Both the position numbers and the translations under genes were made by a program. The notes beneath the pieces are model-generated. The model saw only the letters and a list, made by a program, of their open reading frames with translations, searched no databases and had not been told where the DNA came from. Shown one piece after another: positions 1-8,392 of a DNA stretch of 64,000 bases. Source of the stretch: Evansella caseinilytica (GTDB taxonomy: Bacteria; Bacillota; Bacilli; Bacillales; Salisediminibacteriaceae); the NCBI RefSeq assembly GCF_900107275.1, contig NZ_FNPI01000009.1, positions 1 to 64,000 of the forward strand, read 5' to 3'. Numbering within the stretch: the first letter of the stretch is position 1; each line of letters starts with the position of its first letter.

Positions 1-67
1 ATTCCCTTTTTTCATAAGCTAACAAAACTTCATGTTTAAATGCTTCCGAAAACTTACTATTTGGCAT
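1..67 (-). CDS. Transposase-like protein, 5' end only (cut by window edge)
   Basis: Reading leftward from an ATG at 67 gives 22 codons starting MPNSKFSEAFKHEV, which run off the window. A GGGGGAGT ribosome binding site lies at 75-82. The short KFSEAFK stretch resembles the start of the helix-turn-helix subunit (OrfA) of IS3-type transposases, so this may be an insertion sequence downstream of ackA. Only the first 22 residues are visible, so the family call is tentative. Confidence 0.4.
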   Translation of the reverse strand, partial: MPNSKFSEAFKHEVLLAYEKRE

Positions 68-166
68 AGAAAATACTCCCCCAAAGTAAACAGATCTTTA
101 TTTTCTAATCTGTCTACCTTTAGGGGAGCATATCAAAGTCCGTGGCAGCTTTGCTAAGCTTATTTA

Positions 167-1351
167 TTAAGTCAGTCTGACTGTGTCGCGCGCAATCATC
201 ACTTCTTCATTGGTCGGAATCACGATAACCTTAACCGGCGAATGCGGATAGTTGATAAACATCTCTTTTCCGCGGCCTTTATTGAGCGTCGGATCCCAAT
301 AGATGCCCATGAACTCAAGTCCCTGTAATACTTGCGCACGGATAAAGTCGCTGTTTTCTCCGATACCGGCAGTAAAGATGACCGCATCAAGTCCATGCAT
401 TCTCGCGGCATAGGAACCGATGTATTTATGAATTCTTGATGTGAATACTTCCAGCGCCAGCTTGGCACGCTCGTTGCCTTCCGCAGCAGTCGTTTCAATA
501 TCGCGAAGATCGCTGGAAAATCCAGATAATGCGAGCATTCCGCTTTTCTTGTTCAGGACGTTGATCACTTCTTCCGCACTTTGATTTGTTTTTTCCATGA
601 TGTAAGGAATGAGTGCTGGATCAATATTTCCGGAACGAGTTCCCATTGTCACCCCTGCCAGCGGCGTAAAGCCCATGGACGTGTCGATCGACTTTCCACC
701 CTCAATGGCGGCAATACTCGCACCGTTTCCTAAGTGACAAGAAATGAGCCGCAAGTGTTCCAGCGGTCTGCCAAGCATTTCTGCGGCGCGCTGTGAAACG
801 TATTTATGTGATGTTCCGTGGAAACCGTACTTGCGGATTCCAAATTTCTCGTAGTATTCGTAAGGCAGACTATATAAGTATGATTCCTTTGGCATCGTCT
901 GATGGAAAGCAGTGTCAAAAACAGCTACAGACGGCACATCCGGTAGCACTTCACGAAAAGCTTGCACACCGATGAGATTCGCAGGGTTGTGGAGTGGAGC
1001 AAGTTCCGAAACTTCCTCGATTCCGGCAATCACTTCATCTGTAATCACAATCGAATCGTTAAATTTTTCTCCTCCGTGCACAATACGGTGGCCGATCCCG
1101 TCAATTTCGTTTAAGGAAGCGATAATTCCATGGGAAGTCAATTTTTCCAAAAGAATTTTAACAGCTTTGGAATGGTCTTCAATATCAAATACTTCCTTTT
1201 TCTTCTCCCCATCCACTTCAATCACAAAAATGGAATCATTTAACCCGATGCGTTCAACAATTCCTTTAGTAAGCACACTTTCTTGAGGCATTTCTAACAG
1301 CTGAAATTTCAACGATGAGCTCCCAGCGTTAATCGCCATGATTTTCGACAT
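167..1351 (-). CDS. ackA: Acetate kinase
   Basis: Acetate kinase (394 residues, the usual length) interconverts acetyl phosphate plus ADP with acetate plus ATP in the cytoplasmic Pta-AckA pathway. The N-terminal nucleotide-binding motif [21 protein letters not shown], the [10 protein letters not shown] segment, [19 protein letters not shown] and the late FTAGIGENS motif are all present in order. It follows ytxK on the same strand, the order known in B. subtilis. No cre-like CcpA site was recognised upstream, although ccpA is in this window. Confidence 0.97.
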   Translation of the reverse strand: MSKIMAINAGSSSLKFQLLEMPQESVLTKGIVERIGLNDSIFVIEVDGEKKKEVFDIEDHSKAVKILLEKLTSHGIIASLNEIDGIGHRIVHGGEKFNDSIVITDEVIAGIEEVSELAPLHNPANLIGVQAFREVLPDVPSVAVFDTAFHQTMPKESYLYSLPYEYYEKFGIRKYGFHGTSHKYVSQRAAEMLGRPLEHLRLISCHLGNGASIAAIEGGKSIDTSMGFTPLAGVTMGTRSGNIDPALIPYIMEKTNQSAEEVINVLNKKSGMLALSGFSSDLRDIETTAAEGNERAKLALEVFTSRIHKYIGSYAARMHGLDAVIFTAGIGENSDFIRAQVLQGLEFMGIYWDPTLNKGRGKEMFINYPHSPVKVIVIPTNEEVMIARDTVRLT

Positions 1352-1725
1352 ACTCTTTTACAGCTCCTTCTCATACTACATTCTTAGTTATTTTGGTAAT
1401 TATTTCACAAACATTCCTAACTGCCGCTTTCCCTTTTATCTGGCCAAAAGGTCGTTTCCTTCTACCGATCTTCTGAAGCGCTCCAATAAAAGCGTGCGGA
1501 TTATACGCTGTTATATTTTCACCATAGATAATTAAACCACGAGAAATCAGGAAATGCAACCACTGTTTCATTATTTTTGAAAAACAGAACTATAACACAG
1601 TTATCTAAACAGCGGGATAGGATGGCAAAAGCTCAACAGCATCACTATTTTTCCTGTTTTCAAACAGCTTCACTTTTTTCATCTCCCCACAGCAAAAAAT
1701 GTGATGATTTTGTGAACAAATGAAT
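1352..1725. other. Intergenic region between ytxK and ackA
   Basis: This 374-bp gap must hold the ackA promoter (leftward) and the end of the ytxK transcript. The open frames inside lack ribosome binding sites and family resemblance. No convincing terminator or operator was seen. Confidence 0.4.
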
Positions 1726-2727
1726 TTACAACGACTGCTGATCAAACCAGCCGGAAATGCGCTGTAACATATCCTGCAAGGCTGCATCGTTTGAAAAAGA
1801 AGGCAAATCCGCCAACAGTGCTTGTTTTGGTCCTTGAATTCCTTCTTTTCGTTTTCGCAATATAAGAATACTTTTTCCCCAGTCTTTATTTTTAAACATT
1901 GATCTCGGTAATTGCAACAAGGAATAAATATAGCTTTCCCCTTTGATATATTCGTGAAGGTGCTGAGAATCCTCTGCCGCGAACAAGAAGTTAGGCACGA
2001 TAAAAATTAAAAATCCCCCGGGCTTCACAAATTTCAGCGATTGCTCGAGCAATAAGAAGTGAACGAAAGAATGGCCGCTCTCTGCTGCAAGGTGAAACTG
2101 CTGGGCTACGGCATCATTTGGATAATAACCCGCAGGGAGGTCGGAAACAATCGCATCGACATTCTTTATCAGCGGCGACGCAATGCTGTCCTGATGGAAT
2201 AAATCAACCTCCTGCTCCTGCAAATTGGCATTGACATAGGCCAGCTTCAAGAGCATTTCATCCGGCTCCATGCCGATTCCGTGTATACGCCGTTGCGCTT
2301 GGTTGATTACTGCGGTAAGTAAATTTCCGGTACCCACAGCAGGGTCAAGTACAGTTAATGTCCGCTCCTTGTTTTCAGAGGCGAAAATTTTATTCACAAG
2401 GTAACCTACCAGCAGACAGATCGCGTCCGGTGTCATCGCATGGTGAGGCTGCGCGCCGTTCTTCATTCCTTTTAACATCGCCAGCTGCACGGCACGGCGG
2501 TATTCTTCCTTGGCAATCGTCTCATGGTCTGGCAGCTCCTTCATCAGCGCGACAAGCTCTTGTTTTTTCTCCTCCGGGAAGCCGTCAGGCACGCCGCCTT
2601 GATATAAAGCTTCTCCCATTTCACTGAGCGCTTCCAAATAAATGATGTTTCTTGCCTTTTCAATAATGACCGACCCTTTATCGAGAACAGAAAAGATTTT
2701 TTCTGTATTCGTTGATGCATTCCTCAT
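1726..2727 (-). CDS. ytxK: Class I SAM-dependent methyltransferase (YtxK family)
   Basis: A 333-residue protein with an N6-adenine DNA methylase-like Rossmann fold. The SAM-binding loop DPAVGTGNLL is near residue 125. The catalytic-loop position reads SDLPAGYYPNDA rather than the canonical NPPY/DPPY, so true DNA-adenine methylation is uncertain. The substrate of YtxK is not established. The gene sits directly upstream of ackA, as in B. subtilis. There is no restriction endonuclease or specificity gene nearby, so it is not part of a restriction system. Confidence 0.88.
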   Translation of the reverse strand: MRNASTNTEKIFSVLDKGSVIIEKARNIIYLEALSEMGEALYQGGVPDGFPEEKKQELVALMKELPDHETIAKEEYRRAVQLAMLKGMKNGAQPHHAMTPDAICLLVGYLVNKIFASENKERTLTVLDPAVGTGNLLTAVINQAQRRIHGIGMEPDEMLLKLAYVNANLQEQEVDLFHQDSIASPLIKNVDAIVSDLPAGYYPNDAVAQQFHLAAESGHSFVHFLLLEQSLKFVKPGGFLIFIVPNFLFAAEDSQHLHEYIKGESYIYSLLQLPRSMFKNKDWGKSILILRKRKEGIQGPKQALLADLPSFSNDAALQDMLQRISGWFDQQSL

Positions 2728-2795
2728 ATTTTTTCACCCCAATCAATAACATCAACTCCAATTGTTTATTTTAACAAATTTTCACTTCGGAAATA

Positions 2796-2833
2796 AGAAA
2801 AACCTTTTTAAGCATCAAAAAAACTTAAAAAGG
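2796..2833 (-). terminator. Intrinsic terminator, leftward
   Basis: Perfect 10-bp arms CCTTTTTAAG (2803-2812) and CTTAAAAAGG (2824-2833). On the minus strand the stem is followed by TTTTTC. It would end transcripts coming from tpx and the tandem repeat before they reach ytxK. Confidence 0.65.
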
Positions 2834-2861
2834 CCGCCTCTCAAAAAAGTATAATATATAA

Positions 2862-3290
2862 GTGTTTGTTCAAACAGATTGCTTTTTATCTGTTTGAACA
2901 AACACGAAGCGATGAGCGAGTCTCCGCTTTTTTATGCCCGGGAGAAACGCACTTCTTCTCCCGGCAGCGGAGAAGCGAGCCATCGCCATGGCAAGAGAAA
3001 CAAACAGATTGCTTTTTATCTGTTTGAACAAACACGAAGCGATGAGTGAGTCTCCGCTTTTTTATGCCCGGGAGAAACGCACTTCTTCTCCCGGCAGCGG
3101 AGAAGCGAGCCATCGCCATGGCAAGAGAAACAAACAGATTGCTTTTTATCTGTTTGAACAAACACGAAGCGATGAGCGAGTCTCCGCTTTTTTATGCCCG
3201 GGAGAAACGCACTTCTTCTCCCGGCAGCGGAGAAGCGAGCCATCGCCATGGCAAGAGAAACAAACAGATTGCTTTTTATCTTTTGGAACA
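2862..3290. repeat. Tandem array of a 130-bp structured repeat (three copies plus a partial fourth)
   Basis: Units begin at 2871, 3001 and 3131, and a fourth starts at 3261 and breaks off after about 30 bp. The copies are nearly identical; I see one change, GCGAG to GTGAG, in copy 2. Each unit folds: GCGATG...CTCCGC pairs with GCGGAG...CATCGC around an inner stem GCCCGGGAGAA/TTCTCCCGGC. Units are joined by the hairpin GTGTTTGTTCAAACAGAT with its complement. The TGTTTGTTC ends and the GAAGCGATGAG stretch link it to dispersed family A. The 84-142 residue open frames across it are artefacts of the repeat. Confidence 0.9.
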
Positions 3291-3345
3291 TGCTCTATAA
3301 AAAGAGGAAAAACCGGCATCGATTTTTCCCCATGTAAATCAACGA

Positions 3346-3843
3346 TTAGTTTACGTTTTTAGCAGCTTCGATCGCTTTCTCATAATCAGGATGATTCGTT
3401 ACTTCCGGCACATATTCCACATATGTTACCGTATCGGAGCTGTCGACAACGAAAATTGCTCTTGCCAGCAGGCGCAGCTCTTCAATTGCAACCCCGTAGT
3501 TCTTTCCGAAGGATAGCTCTCGATGATCGGATAATGTTTGCAAATTCTCGATTCCTTCGGCCGCGCACCAACGTTTTTGCGCAAATGGGAGATCGACACT
3601 GATCGTCAACACTTCCACACCTGCCAATGTAGATGCTTCCTCATTGAATCTTCTTGTCTGCTGTTCACAAACACCTGTATCAATAGAAGGAACAACACTG
3701 ATCAGCCGTACTTTTCCTGCCGTATCCTTTAACGTAACCTCTGATAAATCATTTGCCAAGACGTGAAAATCAGGGGCTTTGTCGCCAACCTTCACTTGGT
3801 TTCCCAACAATGTTACCGGATTTCCTTTAAATGTCACTGCCAT
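3346..3843 (-). CDS. tpx: Thiol peroxidase (Tpx-type peroxiredoxin)
   Basis: A 165-residue atypical two-cysteine peroxiredoxin that reduces hydroperoxides with electrons from thioredoxin in the cytoplasm. The peroxidatic cysteine lies in [16 protein letters not shown] (about residue 60) and the resolving cysteine in [10 protein letters not shown] (about residue 94). The [15 protein letters not shown]-terminus is typical. AGGAGGAGAGG precedes the ATG. It is next to ytfJ, as in B. subtilis. Confidence 0.95.
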   Translation of the reverse strand: MAVTFKGNPVTLLGNQVKVGDKAPDFHVLANDLSEVTLKDTAGKVRLISVVPSIDTGVCEQQTRRFNEEASTLAGVEVLTISVDLPFAQKRWCAAEGIENLQTLSDHRELSFGKNYGVAIEELRLLARAIFVVDSSDTVTYVEYVPEVTNHPDYEKAIEAAKNVN

Positions 3844-4188
3844 GTTTATCCTCTCCTCCTAATTATTTTCTGCATACAGCACCTTGCCGAATACGGTATA
3901 AGAAATGCCATAACCCTTGCTGCAAAATGAATACCTGCCGTTGACGGATCATTTCTGAAAATGTATGTATGCTCTTTTAAAATATCATATAAAACATATG
4001 TTTAAACAATGAAATGCTCATCGCGTGCAGAAAATCGAAAGAGGGACTCAAAAAGTTGCCGTTTTCTGAGTCCCGCGGGCATAAAAATTGCAGCGGTTCC
4101 ATCTTCACAGCATTATTTTAAACATGCTATGCTGATTCGAAACCGTCGTGCCTAAAAGTTGTTCTGCATGATCATGCAACCGTCATAC
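3844..4188. other. Intergenic region with a hairpin downstream of ytfJ
   Basis: The stem GGGACTCA (4043-4050) / TGAGTCCC (4067-4074), extended by AAAA/TTTT, could terminate the leftward ytfI-ytfJ transcript, although the T-run after it (TCTTTC) is weak. The rest should hold the tpx promoter; nothing else was recognised. Confidence 0.4.
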
Positions 4189-4647
4189 TTAGAGCGGATC
4201 AACGTTAATGTTGATATCCTGTGGCGGCGTCTGCTGCTGTTTTTTATTATTCGCGTTATTCATTTGCAGCATTTGCTGAATTTTATCCACCACTTGCGGC
4301 GTGAATTCCAGCAGTTTTTCATACAAATGCGTATTTTGATCCAAATGAACCATTTTTACTCCCTGACCGTTTACTACAAGAAACGCAATCGGGGTGATCG
4401 ATACACCGCCCCCGCTACCACCGCCGAAAGGATGCTTCTTTTCCCCTTCCGAAGCCGCTTTCGGCGTGGAATCAACAATAAATTCACTCCCGCCGGCGGC
4501 AAAGCCGAAGCCTACCTTTGATATCGGTAAAATCACGCTGCCGTCAGGGGTTTCAACCGGATCCCCGACGATCGTATTCACGTCAACCATTTCTTTCAGA
4601 TTTTCCATTGCTGTTTTCATAAGTCCTTGAATCGGATGATCAGACAT
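4189..4647 (-). CDS. ytfJ: Sporulation protein YtfJ (GerW family)
   Basis: A 152-residue GerW/YtfJ-family protein. The N-terminus MSDHPIQGLMKTAMENLKEM, the VILPISKVGFGFAAGGSEF core and a glycine-rich stretch around residue 75 are family hallmarks. In B. subtilis the family is made during sporulation and affects germination; the biochemical role is not settled. AAGGAGGGACATCC precedes the ATG. Its start overlaps the end of ytfI by 8 bp, so the two are co-transcribed and probably translationally coupled. Confidence 0.92.
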   Translation of the reverse strand: MSDHPIQGLMKTAMENLKEMVDVNTIVGDPVETPDGSVILPISKVGFGFAAGGSEFIVDSTPKAASEGEKKHPFGGGSGGGVSITPIAFLVVNGQGVKMVHLDQNTHLYEKLLEFTPQVVDKIQQMLQMNNANNKKQQQTPPQDININVDPL

Positions 4648-5323
4648 GGATGTCCCTCCTTGCTGTTTGTTCCACGTTATTTTTTTGGAATAACATTTTT
4701 CCTTTTTTCCAATGGCGCAATACCTTTATTCCTGCAAGGATAGCATATCCTAATCGAAAGGAAACCATGCATGAAAAAGTCGTTTTTACCACGATTTGCT
4801 GGAAGTCGGGCGTAATATCGATGACGGGTCGATTTCTCATCCGGAGGTAATTGGATACAATTCCGAGGATATTTCCTTTAATCCCCCACAGCATTCCGGA
4901 GACAGCCCCCGTCAAAGCCGCATCACCGGTACCGATCGTTGTGGACCAGGAAAAATCGTGCATCGAGACCCTCGCCATCCATTTGCGTACAATGGTATGA
5001 AAGCCGATAACATGTTTTAAGAAACGTTGAAAAAGCCTGATATCATCTAGAAAGCGCCGTAAAGTAAACTTCTCTTTTTTCTCCTTCTTAAACAACGCAC
5101 TTTCATCCTGTTCCTCAAATACAACAGCCGGACTTTCATCATCTATCGCAAGCAACGGAATCTTTCTGGTAAATCGGAGGAGACCGAACAGCGTTCTGAC
5201 TTGGAGGGTCAGCTCATCATCCTCTCCGTTGTGGGAATAACTAATATATATTTTCAACTTCATCACACAAAGCAGCAAAATCAGCATAAAAATAACAGCC
5301 ACTATCCAAATGGTCGTTTGCAT
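4640..5323 (-). CDS. ytfI: DUF2953 membrane-anchored protein YtfI
   Basis: A 227-residue protein starting MQTTIWIVAVIFML. The ATG at 5323 was chosen because GGAGGG lies 9-10 nt before it; an upstream in-frame start has no such site. One N-terminal membrane segment (residues 3-22) is followed by a mostly cytoplasmic DUF2953 region containing FGLLRFTRKIP and a C-terminal FRLGYAILAGIKVLRHWKK. The gene overlaps ytfJ, which suggests a sporulation role, but the function is unknown. Confidence 0.87.
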   Translation of the reverse strand: MQTTIWIVAVIFMLILLLCVMKLKIYISYSHNGEDDELTLQVRTLFGLLRFTRKIPLLAIDDESPAVVFEEQDESALFKKEKKEKFTLRRFLDDIRLFQRFLKHVIGFHTIVRKWMARVSMHDFSWSTTIGTGDAALTGAVSGMLWGIKGNILGIVSNYLRMRNRPVIDITPDFQQIVVKTTFSCMVSFRLGYAILAGIKVLRHWKKGKMLFQKNNVEQTARRDIHV

Positions 5324-5490
5324 CCGGCAGACCCTCCTTCCATTTCCAAGTATCACCTACAATAACAAAAATAAACGTTAAGTCATTGTCGAATACGATG
5401 CTTGTCTAGGAAAAAACAGCGAGGAAGCCGCGCTTTCTTTTCAGTTTTGCCTGTTCCGTGTTCCCGCAGCAACGAATAAGAACAAACAAA

Positions 5491-5522
5491 GGGCGGCTTC
5501 CCCTTCTTATGGTAAGCCACCC
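5491..5522 (-). terminator. Intrinsic terminator downstream of sppA-yteJ
   Basis: GGGCGGCTT (5491-5499) pairs with AAGCCACCC (5514-5522, one mismatch). On the minus strand the stem is followed by TTTGTTTGTTC. It lies just past the leftward yteJ stop. Confidence 0.6.
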
Positions 5523-5586
5523 CTGTGCGTGTTTCATGTGTAAACAAGCATCCTGTCCGCTTTGTTTTCGGTTATCTTCGCATGGT

Positions 5587-6099
5587 TTATGAGGACAGCC
5601 GAATTTTTTGACTGTTTTCTCTCGGAACTAAGACAACATACGTCTCGCCAAGCATATCATGCAGCCCCCGCTTCTGCGGGTGAAATGCCGCAACAAGATA
5701 TAACGCATTCAGCATGACGACGGCCTTGTGAAGATATCTGCCGACCAGCTCCCGCATGATCACATTCAGCCAGGACATTCCCGCTTCCCGTTCGGATAAT
5801 ACTTTGATCCCCATGATCATTTTTCCAAGCGTCTGCCCGTAAAGCTTTGTCAGCAGGATGAAATAACTGAAAGTAAGAAAAGCTGTCAAAGCACCAGCTA
5901 TGGAGTAAATTCCTATCGTCAGTTCTCCCAGGTCTACAAAAAACGACGTAAAACCAAGAATAATGCTGTGCAAACTGCCAACAGCGAACATATCGATGAG
6001 ATACGCCCAAAACCTCATCCAAAAACCTGCGGCTGTGTATGTCTCCTTCACCGGTGCCTTCTCGTTGTTTTGCGCATCTGTAAGATGATTATCCATCAT
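5587..6099 (-). CDS. yteJ: RDD-family membrane protein YteJ
   Basis: About 170 residues with the RDD domain: the GFWMRFWAYLIDMF start motif and three predicted membrane segments, with GQTLGKMIMGIKVL between the second and third. It follows sppA at once (7-nt gap), so they form an operon. In B. subtilis YteJ is paired with SppA in protection against lantibiotics; assigning that role here is inference. Either ATG at 6099 or GTG at 6105 could be the start; GAGGTG fits the ATG. Confidence 0.88.
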   Translation of the reverse strand: MMDNHLTDAQNNEKAPVKETYTAAGFWMRFWAYLIDMFAVGSLHSIILGFTSFFVDLGELTIGIYSIAGALTAFLTFSYFILLTKLYGQTLGKMIMGIKVLSEREAGMSWLNVIMRELVGRYLHKAVVMLNALYLVAAFHPQKRGLHDMLGETYVVLVPRENSQKIRLSS

Positions 6100-6106
6100 G
6101 CTCACC

Positions 6107-7105
6107 TCAATCCGTATACAAATACATCATTTTCGGGCCTTGATTTCTTTGGAACCATTCGGTAACCCCAAACAATTGATGCTCGCCGCCGATCAACCGC
6201 TGTGCTGCGAGAGAAAACAGCGACGGAAACCCGAAGCCCGCATCATATTCAATAACGTCCAGTTTTCCTCTGTCCAGCTCTTCCAGAAGGGCGTCAATAA
6301 CATCATCGAGGTGGCCGACGCCGTCGATGAGCCCGGCATCATATGCTTGTTGCCCGGAATAAATCCGCCCGTCCGCCAGTTCATAAATGTCCTCCCGGGA
6401 TAAATTGTTTCTGCCGGCTTCAATAACATCCACGAATTGCTCATAGGACTCGTCGATCATCTCTTGTAAAATTTGTTTTTCTTCCGTCGTCATTTCGCGG
6501 AAGGAGGACATGATATCTTTGTACTCGCCGCTCTTGATCACCTGCGATTCGATCCCTAGTTCACTCGCCAGCTCACCGACGTTAATCGATTGCATGATCA
6601 CGCCGATGGAGCCGGTTATTGTCTGCGGATTGGCGTAGATTTTCGTTGCCGGTGCGGCAATGTAGTAGCCGCCGCTCGCAGCCATGCTTCCCATGGAAAT
6701 GTAGACAGGTTTGCGATATTCTTCGATGATTTCCACAATTTTATCATGAATTTCGCTGCTCTCGACAACGCCTCCCCCCGGCGTGTTCACCCGGATAATG
6801 ATGCCGTATACTTCGCCGTCTTTTGCCGCATAATCCAGCTGATGCAATAATTCACGATGATTATAGCCGGCCGATTCAAAAATACTCGATGTGTCATAGC
6901 CACTTTCTATGACACCGTTTAAGTAAATGGTGGCAATTTTTCCGCGGCCGTTTCCACTCTCAACCACCCGTTCCACAAATGTATCTTCAATCTGCCATAA
7001 ATCCTGCCAGCTGCCGTTTATCACCGATGACACCAGTGAAAAGGCGCTGGAAAACAAAAATAACCCGATTGCTGCAACCACAGCCAACCAACGTTTAGCG
7101 TTCAT
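6107..7105 (-). CDS. sppA: Signal peptide peptidase SppA
   Basis: A 332-residue membrane-anchored serine protease (S49) that degrades leftover signal peptides. One N-terminal membrane segment (MNAKRWLAVVAAIGLFLFS) anchors it. The catalytic serine lies in GSMAASGGYYIAAPA (about residue 144) and the general-base lysine in QVIKSGEYKDIMS (about residue 196). The TITGSIGVIMQS segment is typical. The length fits the short Gram-positive form, with one catalytic domain. It is divergent from nadK and co-transcribed with yteJ. Confidence 0.95.
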   Translation of the reverse strand: MNAKRWLAVVAAIGLFLFSSAFSLVSSVINGSWQDLWQIEDTFVERVVESGNGRGKIATIYLNGVIESGYDTSSIFESAGYNHRELLHQLDYAAKDGEVYGIIIRVNTPGGGVVESSEIHDKIVEIIEEYRKPVYISMGSMAASGGYYIAAPATKIYANPQTITGSIGVIMQSINVGELASELGIESQVIKSGEYKDIMSSFREMTTEEKQILQEMIDESYEQFVDVIEAGRNNLSREDIYELADGRIYSGQQAYDAGLIDGVGHLDDVIDALLEELDRGKLDVIEYDAGFGFPSLFSLAAQRLIGGEHQLFGVTEWFQRNQGPKMMYLYTD

Positions 7106-7251
7106 TTTTTTCCCTCCAACTATTGTGAAATCATGTTTGTATTGAACTTCATGCAGGAATTGACAAAATTATCGAGAATATCACTAAGATAAATTGTTAT
7201 TTGGTGTAGACTATATTTTAAAGATCTTAATCGAGAAAGGAAGAACATAGG

Positions 7252-8049
7252 ATGCCAGATCGAAAAAACGTCTATCTGTTTTATTCCCCTTCAGATGAAC
7301 TGGAGCCAAAAATTCAGGAAATGCGCGCGATTGGAAAAAAATACGGTTTTCGGCTCGTTCATGATTTTAATGAAGCGAACATCATTGCCAGCATCGGCGG
7401 CGACGGCGCGTTTCTTCAGGCCATACGAAAAACGAACTTCCGCGAAGATTGCCTGTATGTCGGTATCAATACCGGCCGATTAGGGTTTTACACCGATTTT
7501 GATATCGATAATCTGGAAGGAATTCAAGAAGGATTGCGCTCGGATAATGTGGAAGTTTTCAAATATCCGACGCTTGATGTTACTGTGGACGGATCCAATA
7601 CCTTCCAATGCTTAAACGAATGCTCGATCCGTTCACAAATTATTAAAACCTTTGCTATTGATGTTTACATTGACGATTTATATTTTGAAACCTTCCGCGG
7701 CGACGGCATGGTTGTTTCCACGCCAACCGGAAGCACGGCGTACAATAAATCGCTCCGCGGCGCCATTGTTGATCCGCGACTGAAATCCATGCAGCTGACA
7801 GAAATCTCTTCTTTAAACAACAATGAATATCGAACGCTCGGTTCACCGCTGCTTCTCAGCGGCGATAGAGAGCTTGTGTTAAAAGTCGTTCAGGACGGCA
7901 ATGATCATCCGATCATCGGTGCGGATAATGAAGCATTAAGTATCCGGCATTCCCATGAAATACGCATCAAAGTTTCCGATAAAGTCATTAAAACCGTAAA
8001 ATTAAAAAACAATTCCTTCCTACAAAAAGTAAAACGAAGCTTCCTGTAA
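7252..8049 (+). CDS. nadK: NAD kinase
   Basis: A 265-residue ATP-NAD kinase making NADP. It contains the GGDG motif (SIGGDGAFLQA, about residue 50), NECSI near residue 122, the STPTGSTAYNKS glycine-rich loop near residue 160, and GADNE late. GAAAGGAAG lies about 9 nt before the ATG. It corresponds to B. subtilis ytdI (the nadF paralogue). A short AT-rich spacer of about 145 bp separates it from divergent sppA. The family-C terminator follows the stop. Confidence 0.95.
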   Translation: MPDRKNVYLFYSPSDELEPKIQEMRAIGKKYGFRLVHDFNEANIIASIGGDGAFLQAIRKTNFREDCLYVGINTGRLGFYTDFDIDNLEGIQEGLRSDNVEVFKYPTLDVTVDGSNTFQCLNECSIRSQIIKTFAIDVYIDDLYFETFRGDGMVVSTPTGSTAYNKSLRGAIVDPRLKSMQLTEISSLNNNEYRTLGSPLLLSGDRELVLKVVQDGNDHPIIGADNEALSIRHSHEIRIKVSDKVIKTVKLKNNSFLQKVKRSFL

Positions 8050-8088
8050 TAAAAAACAGAACGAGCACTTCCACATTTGCAACTCAAT

Positions 8089-8126
8089 GGTGTCACAAAA
8101 GGGTGTTTTTTCCCTTTTGTGACACC
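8089..8126. terminator. Family-C stem-loop, bidirectional terminator after nadK
   Basis: GGTGTCACAAAAGGG pairs with CCCTTTTGTGACACC around a GTGTTTTTT loop. It differs from the other C copies in using TCACAA for TCTCAA on one arm, with the compensating TTGTGA on the other. It lies between convergent nadK and the amidohydrolase, and also forms the end of a family-A element. Confidence 0.65.
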
Positions 8127-8346
8127 TCCGAAGCAATGAGCGAAGCCGATGCATTCTTTTCAGGCCGGCTGTGGTAGTTTTCTCGGAACCAGGATGATGA
8201 CATTCCGCCATTGCTCACAAATGCAACCTGCATGTGCTTCATCGAGTCAATTTGCGTCGAGTAACCGCAGACGCAGGCCGTGAGCGGTTCTTCGGCGGAA
8301 TTGGGGCGCATCGAGTGGAACCATTGCCTTTTTGAACAGACTCTTA
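8089..8346 (+). repeat. Dispersed repeat family A, long-middle variant with a family-C end
   Basis: After the C-type hairpin comes the A core: GAAGCAATGAGCG, AGCCGATGCATTC, CAGGCCGGCTG, ACATTCCGCC, then a long middle (CATCGAGTCAATTTGCGTCG) shared only with the copy at 63163. It ends GGAACCATTGCCTTTTTGAAC. It fills the gap between nadK and the amidohydrolase; no gene is present. Confidence 0.8.
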
Positions 8347-8392
8347 TCGTTTGGCTTTTAACACAGCCCCATCCTCCAATAGCTCCTAGCCT

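Noticed and set aside
1726-2727. YtxK as part of a restriction-modification or phage-defence system
   Set aside because: It is in its conserved place beside ackA, has an atypical catalytic loop, and no nuclease or specificity gene is nearby.
2871-3290. The tandem array as a CRISPR
   Set aside because: Units are 130 bp and contiguous, with no unique spacers between short repeats, and no cas gene is present.
2886-3362. Open frames of 84-142 residues across the tandem repeat on both strands
   Set aside because: Overlapping frames on both strands repeat with the 130-bp unit and lack ribosome binding sites; they follow from a period that is not a stop-containing multiple.
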